Positions 53,831-64,000 of a stretch of DNA of 64,000 nt are shown here, one piece after another. Origin of the DNA: Mesodorylaimus sp. YZB2_4. Taxonomy: Eukaryota; Nematoda; Enoplea; Dorylaimida; Dorylaimidae. The stretch is from contig JASANH010001354.1 in assembly GCA_030248295.1 (NCBI GenBank), positions 1-64,000 of the forward strand, given 5' to 3'. Numbering within the stretch: the stretch's first letter is position 1; each line of letters opens with the position of its first letter. Below the pieces are notes generated by a model. That model was not told where the DNA came from. It saw nothing but the letters and a program-made list of their open reading frames with translations, and did no database searches. The position numbers and the translations under genes are program-made.

Positions 53831-54292
53831 AAACCGAGGTCATCAGAACACTAGTTGGCATCACCACCGCGCGGTCCCCACAGAGGCAGAGTGGAACGAT
53901 AACGTAGTGGGCACCTGTAACAAGAGTGTAGAACAGATTCAAGCGGGAGCTTGTGCGGTTGGATTGGGCCCCGTTGCAAAGTCATTTCATTTAGGATCAT
54001 TATATGCCTATTCGCGTAAGACAACTTCTAGTACGAGTGCAGCTTCTCAGGCCAGCCCCTGAGTCGCCCCGAACCCTTCCCTAGAACCAGTTTCTGACGT
54101 GGCTGGATGGTAGTCGATGTTTCGGATGCGATCAGAAAAGGTTGGTCCTATCTTTTGAATCTGTTGTGTTTTATCTGCCTATCTGTTGAAGAAAGATGTC
54201 GCGCCAGAGAACTGCAAGAGGAAGAAAGTTATCAGACATGAACTCATGAAATAGACAAATTGACAAGCCTAAACATTCTCATGATTGAAGAA

Positions 54293-54601
54293 TAGCAGTT
54301 CGTTCTCAGGGAACTTCGTCAGCTTAGATCTAAGAGCGCGCCAGGGGAAGATGGTTTGACTGCTCCTCTTCTCAAAAACCTGGCAACTACTATCGCTGCA
54401 TCACTCGCCCTCCTTTTCAATCGATCACTCGATGATTGACAATTTCCGACTTGTTGGAAGCTAGCAAAGGTCGTCTCAATTCCAAAACCCGGGGACAAAA
54501 CTAGCATCAAATCATGGCGACCAATTTCTCTACTGTCGATAATGTCAAAAGTGCTGGATAATTTCCTGTATGCCAAATATCTTGGAGTGTCTGATTTTGC
54601 G
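54293..54601 (+). pseudogene. LINE reverse transcriptase N-terminal fragment
   Basis: The plus-strand translation reads LRSKSAPGEDGLTAPLLKNL, then FPTCWKLAKVVSIPKPGDK and SWRPISLLSIMSKVLDNFL. These are the classic first motifs of non-LTR reverse transcriptases (K-S-x-G-x-D-G; W-K-x-A; K-P-G-x-K; W-R-P-I-S-L-L). One in-frame TGA (about 54437) separates them, and the frame dies after YAKYLGVSDFAMRND. The catalytic FADD region is absent. The style differs from the element at 31400-32530, so two LINE lineages are present. Confidence 0.8.
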
Positions 54602-54609
54602 ATGCGAAA

Positions 54610-55450
54610 TGATTAACAGACACAATTGGCATTGTTCTCTTGTTTCCAGAGTGTTAGTGCCGCAAAATTACCATACTAGAAATGAAATACGTTTTTGATA
54701 CTGCATATCAATTCTCACAGTTCTTCTATATGATTTTCTTGTTTGCAACAGTGTTTATGAGCGCATACTGTATTCCTGATAACGGTAACTGGCAGCTCTT
54801 TGAAAACGTTGATGTGAAGAGTATTCTTGTGCGCATACATATTTTCCCGGAAAACTGGTCAATTTTTAACGAATGGCTGCCTTTTTGGCAGATTATGCGA
54901 TTAATCCAGTGCTTTCTGCTGCGTATAATTCCAAAACTTCTAGATAATTCTGTGAAATCCTGTTTTGACTCTCTACAGTGCGTTTAAAGCAAAACCTAAG
55001 TGTACTGCCGAGCATAACCCGTAAATATTATGTCACGAAATCAGGCCTCAAACTAGCCCCTCAAACTGAGCCCTCTGAAATATGCCCACTCCTTCGAATT
55101 CGTAGACTAGAGACCCGTGTGGTACATGGTGCTCTTCTATTATTTTGCCATCGACTAGCTCTTTTCCGATAACTCGACGCAAGCACCTATTGGACAAAGT
55201 AGGCAGATAAGAATAACATAAAATTACTCAGGCCAGCGCTAGGAGACCTCGATGAATGGGTGTCATAGAGCTAACACAGCATTGTTATTCCGGATAATAC
55301 GCTTTTAGATGAAATTCTGACTGGCACCTAGCGAAGAATTACCTACTGTGCCTATACCTGGTGACATCTCACGATCAGGCACGACTGATATACCAGGTTC
55401 ATAGCAGAGCGGACCAGAACAGTGTCAGAGAATCGACACGGTTATTTCGT
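54610..55450. other. Intergenic 5' of receptor 5, doubtful frame
   Basis: A 101-codon frame from the ATG at 54682 has a hydrophobic start (…FFYMIFLFATVFMSAYC) but contains element-like GATTATGCGATTAATCC DNA and is not supported as a gene. Confidence 0.3.
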
Positions 55451-55458
55451 GGGGTGAA

Positions 55459-56391
55459 ATGGCCAATATCACACAAGATGACCTTACTGAATTGTCTGCC
55501 AAAAATCTAGAAAAATCATTATGGTTTAACAGTGTCTTAATCGTGTTGGGTGCTGTGGCCACACTAACTAATTGTCTAGTAGCGATCACCATTTGGAAGT
55601 CCAAAGAGCTGCATACCAAATGTTTCGTCCTTATCGGGACCGCTAGCCTCGTCGACTTACTCTTGGGTGTCTGTTATATCATTGCCGGTGCCAAACGCAT
55701 CTATCGTTATATGAATGACATGGACGAAGTGATGTGCAGATGGGACTGCTTCAAAGAAGTGTACACGAGCGTATTTCTAAATATCCTATCCTCGGCCATG
55801 ATAACAGTACTGATCGTTGACAGAGCAGCGGTCATAATTCACTTGGAAAAATACAAGAAAATGACCTTTAAGACTCTGACCTATCCTCTAGTTGTTTCTG
55901 CGATCCTCTACTCAACCATACAATTTGGAGTAATATTCTACGATTCATACACTGAACCCAGGCGACCAATCCTATTCAGCTGTGGAGATGAAAGCGTTTC
56001 AGCTTACACTCGAATAATGCTTGTGACCGTTCAATGTGCAATTTTTATCGCTGTTGTTGTCATAAATATCCTGTTAGCTCTAATACTGAAATTCAGACAT
56101 ACTGAAGTTCATCTTCCTCCAGGAAGCCAGAGAGAAAAAAAGGCCTTCCGGGTGGTCACAGTCATAGTGCTCGTGCACATTTTTATTTACCTAGTTGGTC
56201 GTTTGCGCATGCTATTATCCCCATTAATTTCGGACAAATGGACACGGACATTGGTTAGTCATTGCGGAACAGACCTGACCGTAGTCAGTGCCAGCGCCAA
56301 TTGGTTCTCGCTGATGGTCGTCAGGAGCGAGTTCCATGAAGCGACCAGAAGGCTCCATAGATTTTGTGATAAAATCGTCAAGCCTTCATAA
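55459..56391 (+). CDS. Seven-transmembrane receptor, divergent cluster member 5
   Basis: This intronless gene encodes 310 residues and is the most divergent of the five. The N-terminus is very short (MANITQDDLTEL) with one glycosylation site (NIT). Helix 1 has TLTNCLVA, helix 2 GTASLVDLLLG, helix 3 ends VLIVDRAAVIIH (DRF to DRA, and the VRP that follows lost), loop 2 has LFSCGDESVS with one residue deleted, helix 6 VIVLVHIFIYLVGRL, and helix 7 ASANWFSLMVVRSEFHEA. The frame is intact, so it may be functional but relaxed or re-specialised. It lies 5.4 kb beyond the inverted four-gene block, in plus orientation. Confidence 0.85.
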   Translation: MANITQDDLTELSAKNLEKSLWFNSVLIVLGAVATLTNCLVAITIWKSKELHTKCFVLIGTASLVDLLLGVCYIIAGAKRIYRYMNDMDEVMCRWDCFKEVYTSVFLNILSSAMITVLIVDRAAVIIHLEKYKKMTFKTLTYPLVVSAILYSTIQFGVIFYDSYTEPRRPILFSCGDESVSAYTRIMLVTVQCAIFIAVVVINILLALILKFRHTEVHLPPGSQREKKAFRVVTVIVLVHIFIYLVGRLRMLLSPLISDKWTRTLVSHCGTDLTVVSASANWFSLMVVRSEFHEATRRLHRFCDKIVKPS

Positions 56392-56399
56392 CGAGGTTT

Positions 56400-56510
56400 G
56401 TCTATTCCAGTGCTGAGATTGTCGTGCCGGCACGGTTGAGAGCTGGATGAAGAAGAACTGTAAGAGTGTAAAGAAATTGTGCAAGACTTGCGCCATGATT
56501 TCTACATACT
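56400..56510. other. Short 3' flank of receptor 5
   Basis: No feature other than the start of the SINE that follows. Confidence 0.3.
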
Positions 56511-56514
56511 GTGC

Positions 56515-56700
56515 TCGTGGCCTGGTGGGTTAGGCGTCTGCCTGTCACGCCAGGTGCGCAGTTACGGGCGAGTGTTCGACTCGCGGGCCGGTAAATCATT
56601 TCGAGTAAAATGTGTCCCTTCACCCTCGAGTGCGCATAAGCGTTTGGTGATGTGTAACGAAGTTGGGTAGATAGCTTTTCCTACTCCGAACTCCCTACAC
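56515..56700 (+). mobile_element. tRNA-derived SINE, family B
   Basis: Head GTGGCCTGGTGGGTTAGGCG, CTGCCTGTCACGCC and GTGTTCGACTCGCGG (B box), then ATGTGTCCCTTCACCCTCGAGTGCGC. It aligns throughout with the copy at 60640-60800. The head resembles a tRNA with a GTCAC anticodon loop, but the arm between loop and B box is too long for a functional tRNA. Confidence 0.8.
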
Positions 56701-56709
56701 TCGATACGA

Positions 56710-57545
56710 CTTACTCATGGAACGAGACCAATAAGGCGACGAACGATAATCACGACGATTTACGAAGCGTGGAATACTGACTTCTTCAGAGACACACTCT
56801 GGCATCAACACACGCAAACGCGCTACTTATATACAAGTCTGAGCTCCCTATGCAAATGAGACTATTGGTTGGGAACACACAATATCTGGTCAGGACCACG
56901 CATAAAAACTAGTCAGAGGAAAAATAATCAAGACGAGCTGGAAAACAAAATTCAACTCATTGTGACTGGATCACCTAAGAGTCGATATGCTGGGGGTGCG
57001 TGGGGGTGGGTCAGCGAGGCCTAGAGCAAGCAAACTAACTATATCACAGATGTGATAAAACATGAACATGATGATGTGCTCCTCAAATTTCGCAATAGGC
57101 GCAAGCGGCTGCTTCAGGATTACATCCTAATTACAGGGGCTTGAGGGGCGCTTGATACTTAGAAACTGTGTAAATGCCACCATGAGTACGCTACTATATA
57201 TTTTGTAGGCCTAACCTGCAGTCAAAGCCTCTCAATGAGAGACTGGAACTTTGTGCATGATTTTAGGTATCGGACCAATCAAATTTGAGGGCGCCAATGT
57301 TCACTTTTAGGCAAGACCTTGATCACCTCTCAAGGGTTCTCCTATTGCTATCCATAGCATGCGCACCAGACCGTAGCCGTTCGCATCAGTCTATCCTACA
57401 AGATACACCTCTTTGTGTGTGTGAGGGGGTGCCATCAATTGGACGCTGTTACTTAGCAACAGTTGTCAACACAGGCCGGGCAGCGACTGTGTTGGCCATC
57501 ACTTTGTCTTGACAAATTGGCATTGCTGATCGAGTACAGCATTTT
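56710..57545. other. Intergenic 5' of TTC30
   Basis: No supported feature; it must contain the TTC30 promoter, but no TATA box is obvious. Confidence 0.35.
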
Positions 57546-57548
57546 AAG

Positions 57549-60500
57549 ATGGCTCACAGTATCAAAGATGGGGAATTCACTGCTACCATATATGGACTGG
57601 TAATTATGACACTTATTATGACAGGACTATGACGATTGTGACACTTTTGCGACAGGAGTCTATCAAAATTTTGAAAATTTCAGATGAAAGATGGTCATTA
57701 TACCGAGGCGACACAGGTTCTCAGTCAACAGCTTCAGATGAACCCAAATGTATGTACTCGTACTGAGTGAACAATTATACATGTATTTTTATTCCTGTCA
57801 AACACTTTTTTTAGAACAGAGCCGCCTTGTCTTTACTCGGATATTGTTACTATTACACACAAGAATTCGCTGCAGCAGCAGAATGCTACGAGCAGTTGGT
57901 GTCCTTGTATCCAGATATTGAAGAATACAAGTGAGTCGGTGTTCTAGTCCAGGCGACCTGGGATCACATCTTGATTTACCTTCAGGTTATATCAAGCCCA
58001 ATGTATGTACAATGCATTCATGTTCCAAGAAGCCATGAACGTGGCTAGTCAAGTGGAAAGCATGAGTCTGCTGCCCAAAGTTGTCAAGCTTCAGGCAGCC
58101 ATCAAATATGGGGAGGATGATCTTCAAAATGCCAAAGTGAGCGCGTGTCTTCCGTCGGAGCCCTTCCTATATGTACGTCTTGACATAGATATTGACCGAG
58201 CAATGCCCCGTCGACGATCCGGATACTGAAGTCAATCTGGGATGCATTCAGTACAAGGAGAACGACTACCAAGGAGCACTCAAACGATTCAACAATGCTT
58301 TTCATGTGCAGGGCTACAGGCCAGACTTAGCTTATAACATGGCCTTGTGCCACTACCAACTGAAACAATACTCGCAGGCCCTGAAGTACATCGCGGAGAT
58401 TATCGAAAAGGGAATCAAGGAGCATCCAGGTCGAGCGTGCCACTGGCTCCTGGTCGTTCCTTCGTAAGGTCAGTTTCTGTTTTAGAATTGGGCGTTGGCA
58501 TGGTAACCGAAGGCATGGAGGTCAGATCTGTGGGCAACACGGTGACGTTGCACGAATCAGCTTTGGTGGAAGCGTTCAATTTGAAGGCAGCTATCGAATA
58601 TACGCTGAAGAATAGTAAGTGTGTGGCAATCGATATTGCACGGAGCCAGCAGCGGGTGACGTTTTGATTATGGACAGCCCTGAATTTTGGCCGGTAGAAA
58701 CCTCCACCAGTCTTTCCCTCCAGTTATGCGGGCCCAGATGTATCACATAAGCTAAAAATTATAGTCGTCATAGGTTTCTTATCAAAAATTTGCTGCTACG
58801 TTGTTAAGAACCCCCAACATTCGAGAGAACTCCTCATTTCCATGCATTCCTTGTGTGCTCTAAAATTAGATCTCTCTATATTCGTGGAGGTACCACTGGA
58901 ATCCAATGTTGGAATATTAAATTCCTGAAAATTGTAAGGTCCAAACCATTGCTTGTTTTTTAGAAGACGCAGCAATGGAAGCACTGACTGACATGCCTCC
59001 GCGTAATGAAGAAGAGCTGGATGCAGTCACCTTGCATAATCAAGCTCTGATGAACATGGACACTAAGCCAGCTGATGGGTTTGCAAAGCTGCAATTCCTG
59101 CTCCAGCAACCTTCTTTCCCACCCGAAACATTTGCAAATCTTCTTTTGCTGTATGTCAAGTATGAGGTAGGTACACTACTTGAACATAGTGCGAGTACAT
59201 ACCAGTAAGGAAAACCAGAAATAAAATGGCGGTGTAGAGTTTAGCGACTAGCTCGACCCAACTGTAAGCATGACCGCATGTAGGGTTCAGTTCAGAAATG
59301 TTCAATAATTTGCGTCTCAAAGTCTTTCAAGTTGACAGCAGGCTTCTTGAAACTCCCCCAAACCCCCCAGCGATTTAAAAATTGCAGATCATTTTCTCAT
59401 TTCAGTACTACGATCTGGCAGCAGATGTACTGGCCGAGAATGCGCACTTGACTTACAAGTTTCTGACACAAGTGAGACCTCAGGACGTTATTAATTGCTA
59501 AAAAAGATTCGAATTTTGTTGCAGTTTCTCTATGATTTCCTCGACGCCGTCATGACACAACAAACATCGCCAGAAGAGGCATTCAGAAAATTTGATGCTA
59601 TGGCCACACAGCTAACGGACACTCTGAGAAAGTTAACGAAGCAAGTGCAGGAAAGTCGTCAGAACCAGGATGACGACGGGGTGAAAAAGGCAATAAATGC
59701 TTATGACGAGGCACTAGAAAGGTAAGCAAAATGGTCTTCTTTTTTATAAAAAGTTTTTGTGGGTTGGGCCCCTTGCCGCCCCAGTTCCCCACGGGACTTC
59801 CAACCGGTTTTGCCTATAGACTGCCAGCAGTCTTGATATGATAAGCGGAGCCGTGAGGTTACCGGCTGTCACGGCAGCTTCCCTCTGTGTGTCTCCGCTA
59901 GGAGCACCTCCACACGAGGGCGTCCTGCGCCAGCACCAACCTCCCGGGATGATGCTCGGCGAGAAGACAGGGTCCTTCCCGACTGGTGTTCGGGAACCAG
60001 TTTCCTGATTCTCTACTCGTTCGGCGTCCGCCACATGACGGTACCGGGTGAGTCGCCCAGAGCCAGGTGTGCAAGGCCAGCGACGAACTTACTAAACTGC
60101 AGTCCCCAGCCTAAACAGATTTGCGGCCTCCCAGTCAGGGTTGCTGTCCCAAGCAATGCGGGACCAACGCCTTAACCAACAGAGCCACCGCGGCTCCTGC
60201 AAAAATGATCTTGGAAGACTTCTCAAAAGTGGAATTTTACCATCAGATATCTGCCAGTGCTAATGGGACAAGCAAAAATTTACTGGGATCTGAACGATTA
60301 CTCCCAAGTTGAAAAAATATTCCGAAAATCGGTCGAGTTCTGCTCGGAACACGACTTGTGGAAGTTAAATGTCGCTCACACCTTGTTCATGCAAGAAACA
60401 AAATTCAAGGAGGCGTCAGGCTTCTACGAACCAATCGTGAAAAAGCACTTCGATAGGGTAAGGGATGGTCATGACTGGCCTACATGGTTTTCTGATTTTC

Positions 60501-61997
60501 TCACCGATTTCAGATTTTGGACGTCAGTGCGATTGTGCTGGCCAATCTTTGCGTATGTTACATAATGACCAACCAGAACGAAGAGGTAGGTTGATGGAAG
60601 TGATGGTAGCAGACAGGCTGCCGCAAGAGGCCGCGACTGTGGCCTAGCGGGTTTAGGTGTCTGCCTCTCACGCCGGGTGCGCCCTTACAGGGGAGGGCTC
60701 GACTCCCGCCTCATTAGAAAAAATGATTGTCAAGTATGTGCTCCTTAGCCCTCGAGTGCGCTGTATGGTGCTTGGCTGTGGATAAAGTATGACATGACTT
60801 GAGAGATCTTGTGAAGAAGTTTGTGCGATTGTACGAAGCAAAAGAACGCTCTTACTGCTGTGACCAGCAGACACGAATAGTGGCTTCAAGATGAGTGTAG
60901 ACTAGTAAGCATGGTCACATCTCTCGTCGTCAGCGCAGCGCCAGGAAGCAGGCTTGCCATTCCTAACTCAGGCTCGACAAGGAGCGAATTCGAGAACAGA
61001 TTTGGTTTGCAGGCATCAGGCAGGCGGTAACCTGTTGTTGCTGGTCTTAATTGCACTCTAGGCGATGAGGGACTTATTAGACTCAGAATTAGAGGAGGCC
61101 CCTCGTGCAAGGCGTAAGCTGGTTCTGAGGGACTGATTATGAGTCCCTCACTCGACTCATAAGTGAACATATTGTAGGCAGAAGAGTTGATGCGCAAAGT
61201 GGAGAAAGAGGAAGAACGACAAGCGTATGACGACGCCAATAAGAAGTTGTTCCATCTTTGCATTATAAATTTGGTCATTGGGTAAGACCTGGGACTCACA
61301 GTAACCCTGGTGCTTGATTGCTCATTTATAGTGGGAGATCCCTGGCCCCTCGGGGAACATCAACCTATTAAATTGCAGGTATACCCTGGACTCTTGTTCG
61401 AGTCGGTTTGTATCCCATGATGGCCACACTCTCTCCACTTGTCATGCCATCATCTTGTGGAGGGTAGGGGTTGCATGAGCCGAGTATATTGGGGCTCTTG
61501 TAAGTCTTGCGCCTCGGACATCCAAGGTTCATGCTGCCATACTTGTCCGAGTTGTCCCTTGTTTCTACCTCCTTCTACCAACTGGCTTGACTTACTTCAG
61601 AACTCTGTACTGTTCCAAAGGCAATTACGAGTTCGGCATCAGCAGAGTAATCAAAGCCATGGAGCCTCATTCAAAGAAGTTAGGCACGGACACATGGTTC
61701 TACGCCAAACGTTGTTTCTTATCCCTAATTGAAAATTTGGCCAAGCAAATGATCATTGTGAGAGATTCGGTCTTGCGAGAATGCTTACAATTCTTGGAAC
61801 AATGCGAAAGTAAGTTCTTTTTGAGAAGCCAGCCTGGCGCAAGGCAATGGTGTATCTTCTGCACAGCTTTTGGTAAAAACGTGAAGACGAGCATTGACGG
61901 ACCATTGGAAGACAAAGTCCAACATGCAGGAAAGAATACTGTGACCTACGAAGCTAGGTTACTGAGAGCATTGCTGTTGCAAGTACTGAAAGGATAA
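57549..61997 (+). CDS. TTC30: Intraflagellar transport protein IFT70/TTC30, 14 exons
   Basis: A TPR-repeat subunit of the IFT-B complex, needed for cilium assembly. Exons: 57549-57599, 57684-57749, 57815-57930, 57986-58136, 58189-58429, 58486-58614, 58964-59166, 59406-59471, 59525-59721, 60247-60457, 60514-60585, 61178-61281, 61601-61809, 61867-61997. All introns are GT-AG and every joint keeps frame, giving 648 residues (family about 665). Recognisable blocks: KDGEFTATIYGL, GYCYYYTQEFAAAAECYEQL, VNLGCIQYKENDYQGAL, LKYIAEIIEKGI, TDMPPRNEEELDAVTLHNQA, VLAENAHLTYKFL, RKLTKQVQESRQNQDD, AKIYWDLNDY, VEFCSEHDLWKLNVAH, KKLGTDTWFYAKRCFLSL and AGKNTVTYEARLL. AATAAA at 62207-62212. Introns 9 and 11 contain SINEs. 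It is the only clear housekeeping gene in the window. Confidence 0.97.
59745..60205 (-). mobile_element. Full-length SINE inside TTC30 intron 9
   Basis: The body matches 1640-2000 (CCCCAGTTCCCCACGGGACT, GCAGTC…TGATATGATAAGCG, GCTAGGAGCACCTCCACAC). The head, read on the minus strand, is GCGGTGGCTCTGTTGGTTAAGGCG, different from the GTGGTGCAGCGGTTCG head of the other copies. It fills most of the 525-base intron, and its head ends about 40 bases before the splice acceptor. Confidence 0.85.
60640..60800 (+). mobile_element. tRNA-derived SINE family B inside TTC30 intron 11
   Basis: GTGGCCTAGCGGGTTTAGGTG, CTGCCTCTCACGCC, GGGCTCGACTCCCGCC, then TTAGCCCTCGAGTGCGCTG. Same family and orientation as 56515-56700. 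Confidence 0.8.
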
Positions 61998-62330
61998 CCA
62001 GAATGTGGAACTGTCGTTGATATGTTGCCTACTAATCAAAATGTGGAACTGGTGGAATGCTCAAGTTCATGTTTAGCCATAGCACAAAACTCGGGTATGC
62101 ACACTCGAGGCTGAAGAAAACATTTTGCATAAAACAATTTCCCCACCCGCGCTTGCTGGTGTTCGGATGAAGTGGCATCGTATTGCGCGCTCCTGCGAAA
62201 CACTGCAATAAATGTGTGTATACGAGTGCATCTGTCAACCAATAGAGCACCTCTGCTTCATTTAGTTGTGCTCATTATTCTCTCTTGTCCGCATTGGAGC
62301 CCCTAAAAGCAGTATCATACCAGAATCGGT

Positions 62331-64000
62331 TTATCTGACATCACTTTCTATTAGCTTACTTCGATTTAAAATAAGGGTCAAAATAAAGGAAAGTAAAGCC
62401 AACACTGATAAAGTGGCACAAACTGTTATCCACGTCTTGTCAGTCTGGAAAATTGTTTTTTTAAGGTATGGAGACCATATGAAGTTCACAGCCAGTACCT
62501 GAAGAAATAACGTCAGAATACCAATACTCAGGGCAGACAGCGCACTGCCAATATCGGCTATAATGGATGATAATACCAGCAAAATGTAAACATTGCCGAT
62601 GTGAGAATATTGAAAAAATAGAGCGTACTGCCCTTGTGCAAATGTGGCCATAAGTGCATGGCCTATGCACAACGTTACTAGGGGCCAGTAAATTGGGCAG
62701 TTGAAAAACGGTACTGGCAGAAGAAGAACAATGACTCCTAACAAGCCTAAAATCGATGCAGATGAATTATTGAATTTTTCTCTGATGTTGGCACTAACGT
62801 TAGTATCTCACACGGAAATGCGGATTCATGGACGAATCAGTTCGTTTCAATTGGTTCGGTTCCCGGTTCAGTTCGGCATGGCGCACGAAGCAGCTGGTGT
62901 CGCTCAACCCTTTAGCAATGGACACGCGAGCCTGTCCCACGCGCTAGTAGCACACAGGCAGCGGAACACTGGGTGCAATGCTGCCAGGTGAAGGGCAAAT
63001 GCCCATTATCTTGGACAATTTTAAGCTATCAGGGCAGGTTTTAGGGCAATCTGAGATTTTCAGGGAATCTTTAGATTTTGGCACTCTGTCTTCTTGTTAG
63101 CCCTCGACAATGCTGTTGCTCCAAAGGGTGTTTTCCATGATGAGAAGCTGGGTGGATTTCGCTGAAGCATTGGAAGTTGTTGGCGCCTTTGAATACTGAT
63201 ATAATATTCAAATGCGCCATGATGGCTCGCTTAGAATATTGTTCGGTGTCTGGGAAGCAGGTTTTTAAAGGGCCTCCTTTTCATGTTTTTTTTTGAGAAG
63301 TTGGGTTTTAGGGTAATCTGAACCTGCATCTTGGGCAATATTGCGTTGCAGACCTGGTAACACCTAGCTCGCTTGAGTCATGCTCCGGCCTTGTGGGAAT
63401 GAAGGTGTGCTTGAGCGAGAACGGTGAGCGTTTTGATGAGAATTTGTGTAATTATTCAGCTTAAAATGTGGCTTGCCTTCATTTTCAATGTTGACGATTT
63501 TCTATGCAGCATACTTTGTGGGGGTAAACTATCACAAATTATGGTCTAAGTTTAGGCTGAATTACACAGGAAAAACCAGTGCTCTTGAGCCAAACCAAAA
63601 GATTCAGAACCGAGAACCGAACCGAAACATAATAGAACCGAGCTGACGAGTCAATGAGTGCGGACAGCCAACACGTGCCATATCCACTCATGCTGCTCTC
63701 ATAAGAGAAGGTGCCAGACTACTCACCAACAGCGGTCATCCAACGCAAATGCTTCACTGTTTCGATTTTCCTGCACTCTATATTGTTGATGTCATATCTA
63801 CTTTTCAGGTAGAAGACACCGAGTACAGCCATAGCATATGCCATAAACGGCGCAAAATCGACCATCCACAGCAATTTGTCTGATATGGCAAATTTAGCAA
63901 CTAGTTTCGAATATGCGAGCCCATAATTTTCCCACAAGCGTAGTCCCGCAAAGCAAGCAAAAGCTGCGAGGAAATGGGCTTTGTTATGTTTCAGGGCTGT
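62331..64000 (-). CDS. Multi-pass membrane protein, 3' exons (partial)
   Basis: Two coding exons on the minus strand: 63727-64000 (continues beyond the window) and 62331-62746, joined in phase 1 (GCTGTTG|GTGAGT … GATTTTAG|GCTTG). The visible 229 residues start within ALKHNKAHFLAAFACFAGLR. They hold about five or six hydrophobic helices, including MVDFAPFMAYAMAVLGVFYL, GVIVLLLPVPFFNCPIYWPL, VYILLVLSSIIADIGSALSA and ITVCATLSVLALLSFILTLI, and end NRSKLIESDVR. It looks like the C-terminal half of a transporter-like protein, but I cannot name the family. It is convergent with TTC30, with about 330 bases between stop codons. The 980-base intron contains a repeat element. Confidence 0.6.
62830..63645 (+). 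mobile_element. CGGTTC element, copy 3, with both ends
   Basis: Left end 62845-62875 (TTGGTTCGGTTCCCGGTTC) and right end 63600-63640 (AGAACCGAGAACCGAACCG) are inverted. Between them lie CGAAGCAGCTGGTGTCGC, GCGCTAGTAGCAC and the core shared with 23330-23735 and 26600-27010. It is non-coding. It lies within the intron of the minus-strand membrane gene. Confidence 0.75.

Noticed and set aside
53474-53854. 126-codon plus-strand frame
   Set aside because: Its C-terminal part is translation of the GGTCA repeat tract.
54682-54987. 101-codon secreted protein frame
   Set aside because: The hydrophobic start is suggestive, but the frame contains element-like AT-rich words and has no promoter or conserved motif.
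56515-56600. tRNA-Asp-like gene
   Set aside because: The GTCAC loop is tRNA-like, but the region between loop and B box is too long and the copy at 60640 shows it is a SINE head.

Overview
This window reads as nuclear DNA of a multicellular animal, most likely a protostome. The evidence is spliced genes with GT-AG introns (14 exons in the best case), TATA boxes and AATAAA signals, secreted prohormones with C-terminal amidation glycines, rhodopsin-type receptors, tRNA-derived SINEs, non-LTR retrotransposon remains and several inverted-repeat elements. There are no operons, ribosome binding sites or bacterial genes. The peptide endings (…PLRFG) and the receptor style recall nematodes and other ecdysozoans, but I cannot fix the phylum from sequence alone.

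Region 1 (1-3.6 kb) has no convincing gene. It holds a full-length minus-strand SINE, a second damaged copy and weak inverted repeats. Region 2 (3.6-25.8 kb) is a scattered array of about ten small secreted-peptide precursor genes. Most have a signal peptide, an acidic or neutral spacer, basic cleavage sites and one putative amidated peptide at the C-terminus. Endings are RPILRAG (twice), ILLRFG, QPLRFG (twice), DPIRLG, QMLRVG and more divergent forms (VQG, HWQGKR, NLFGRERR). Several have a canonical TATA box about 40-95 bp upstream of the start. A four-exon thyroglobulin type-1-like gene lies inside the array (16.8-18.9 kb). Mobile DNA separates the genes, including a long nested-inverted-repeat element at 7.5-8.2 kb.

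Region 3 (26-36 kb) is mostly repeats: a CGGTTC-rich element, a TGCGTA tract, a fragment of a transposase-associated N-terminal domain, a dead LINE with recognisable reverse transcriptase motifs, and a roughly 110-bp minisatellite. Region 4 (36.7-56.4 kb) is a cluster of five intronless seven-transmembrane receptor genes. The first four form an inverted arrangement (two minus, two plus; gene 1 resembles gene 4, gene 2 resembles gene 3). Between them lies a pogo-like terminal-inverted-repeat element that carries a copied piece of receptor gene 3.

Region 5 (57.5-64 kb) contains a complete 14-exon TTC30/IFT70 ciliary transport gene, with SINEs in two introns. Convergent to it are the 3' exons of a multi-pass membrane protein gene whose intron holds another CGGTTC element and which runs off the right edge.

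The most interesting possibility is that a diversifying array of amidated peptide precursors sits about 10 kb from a diversifying array of paralogous receptors. Any functional link between them is inference only.
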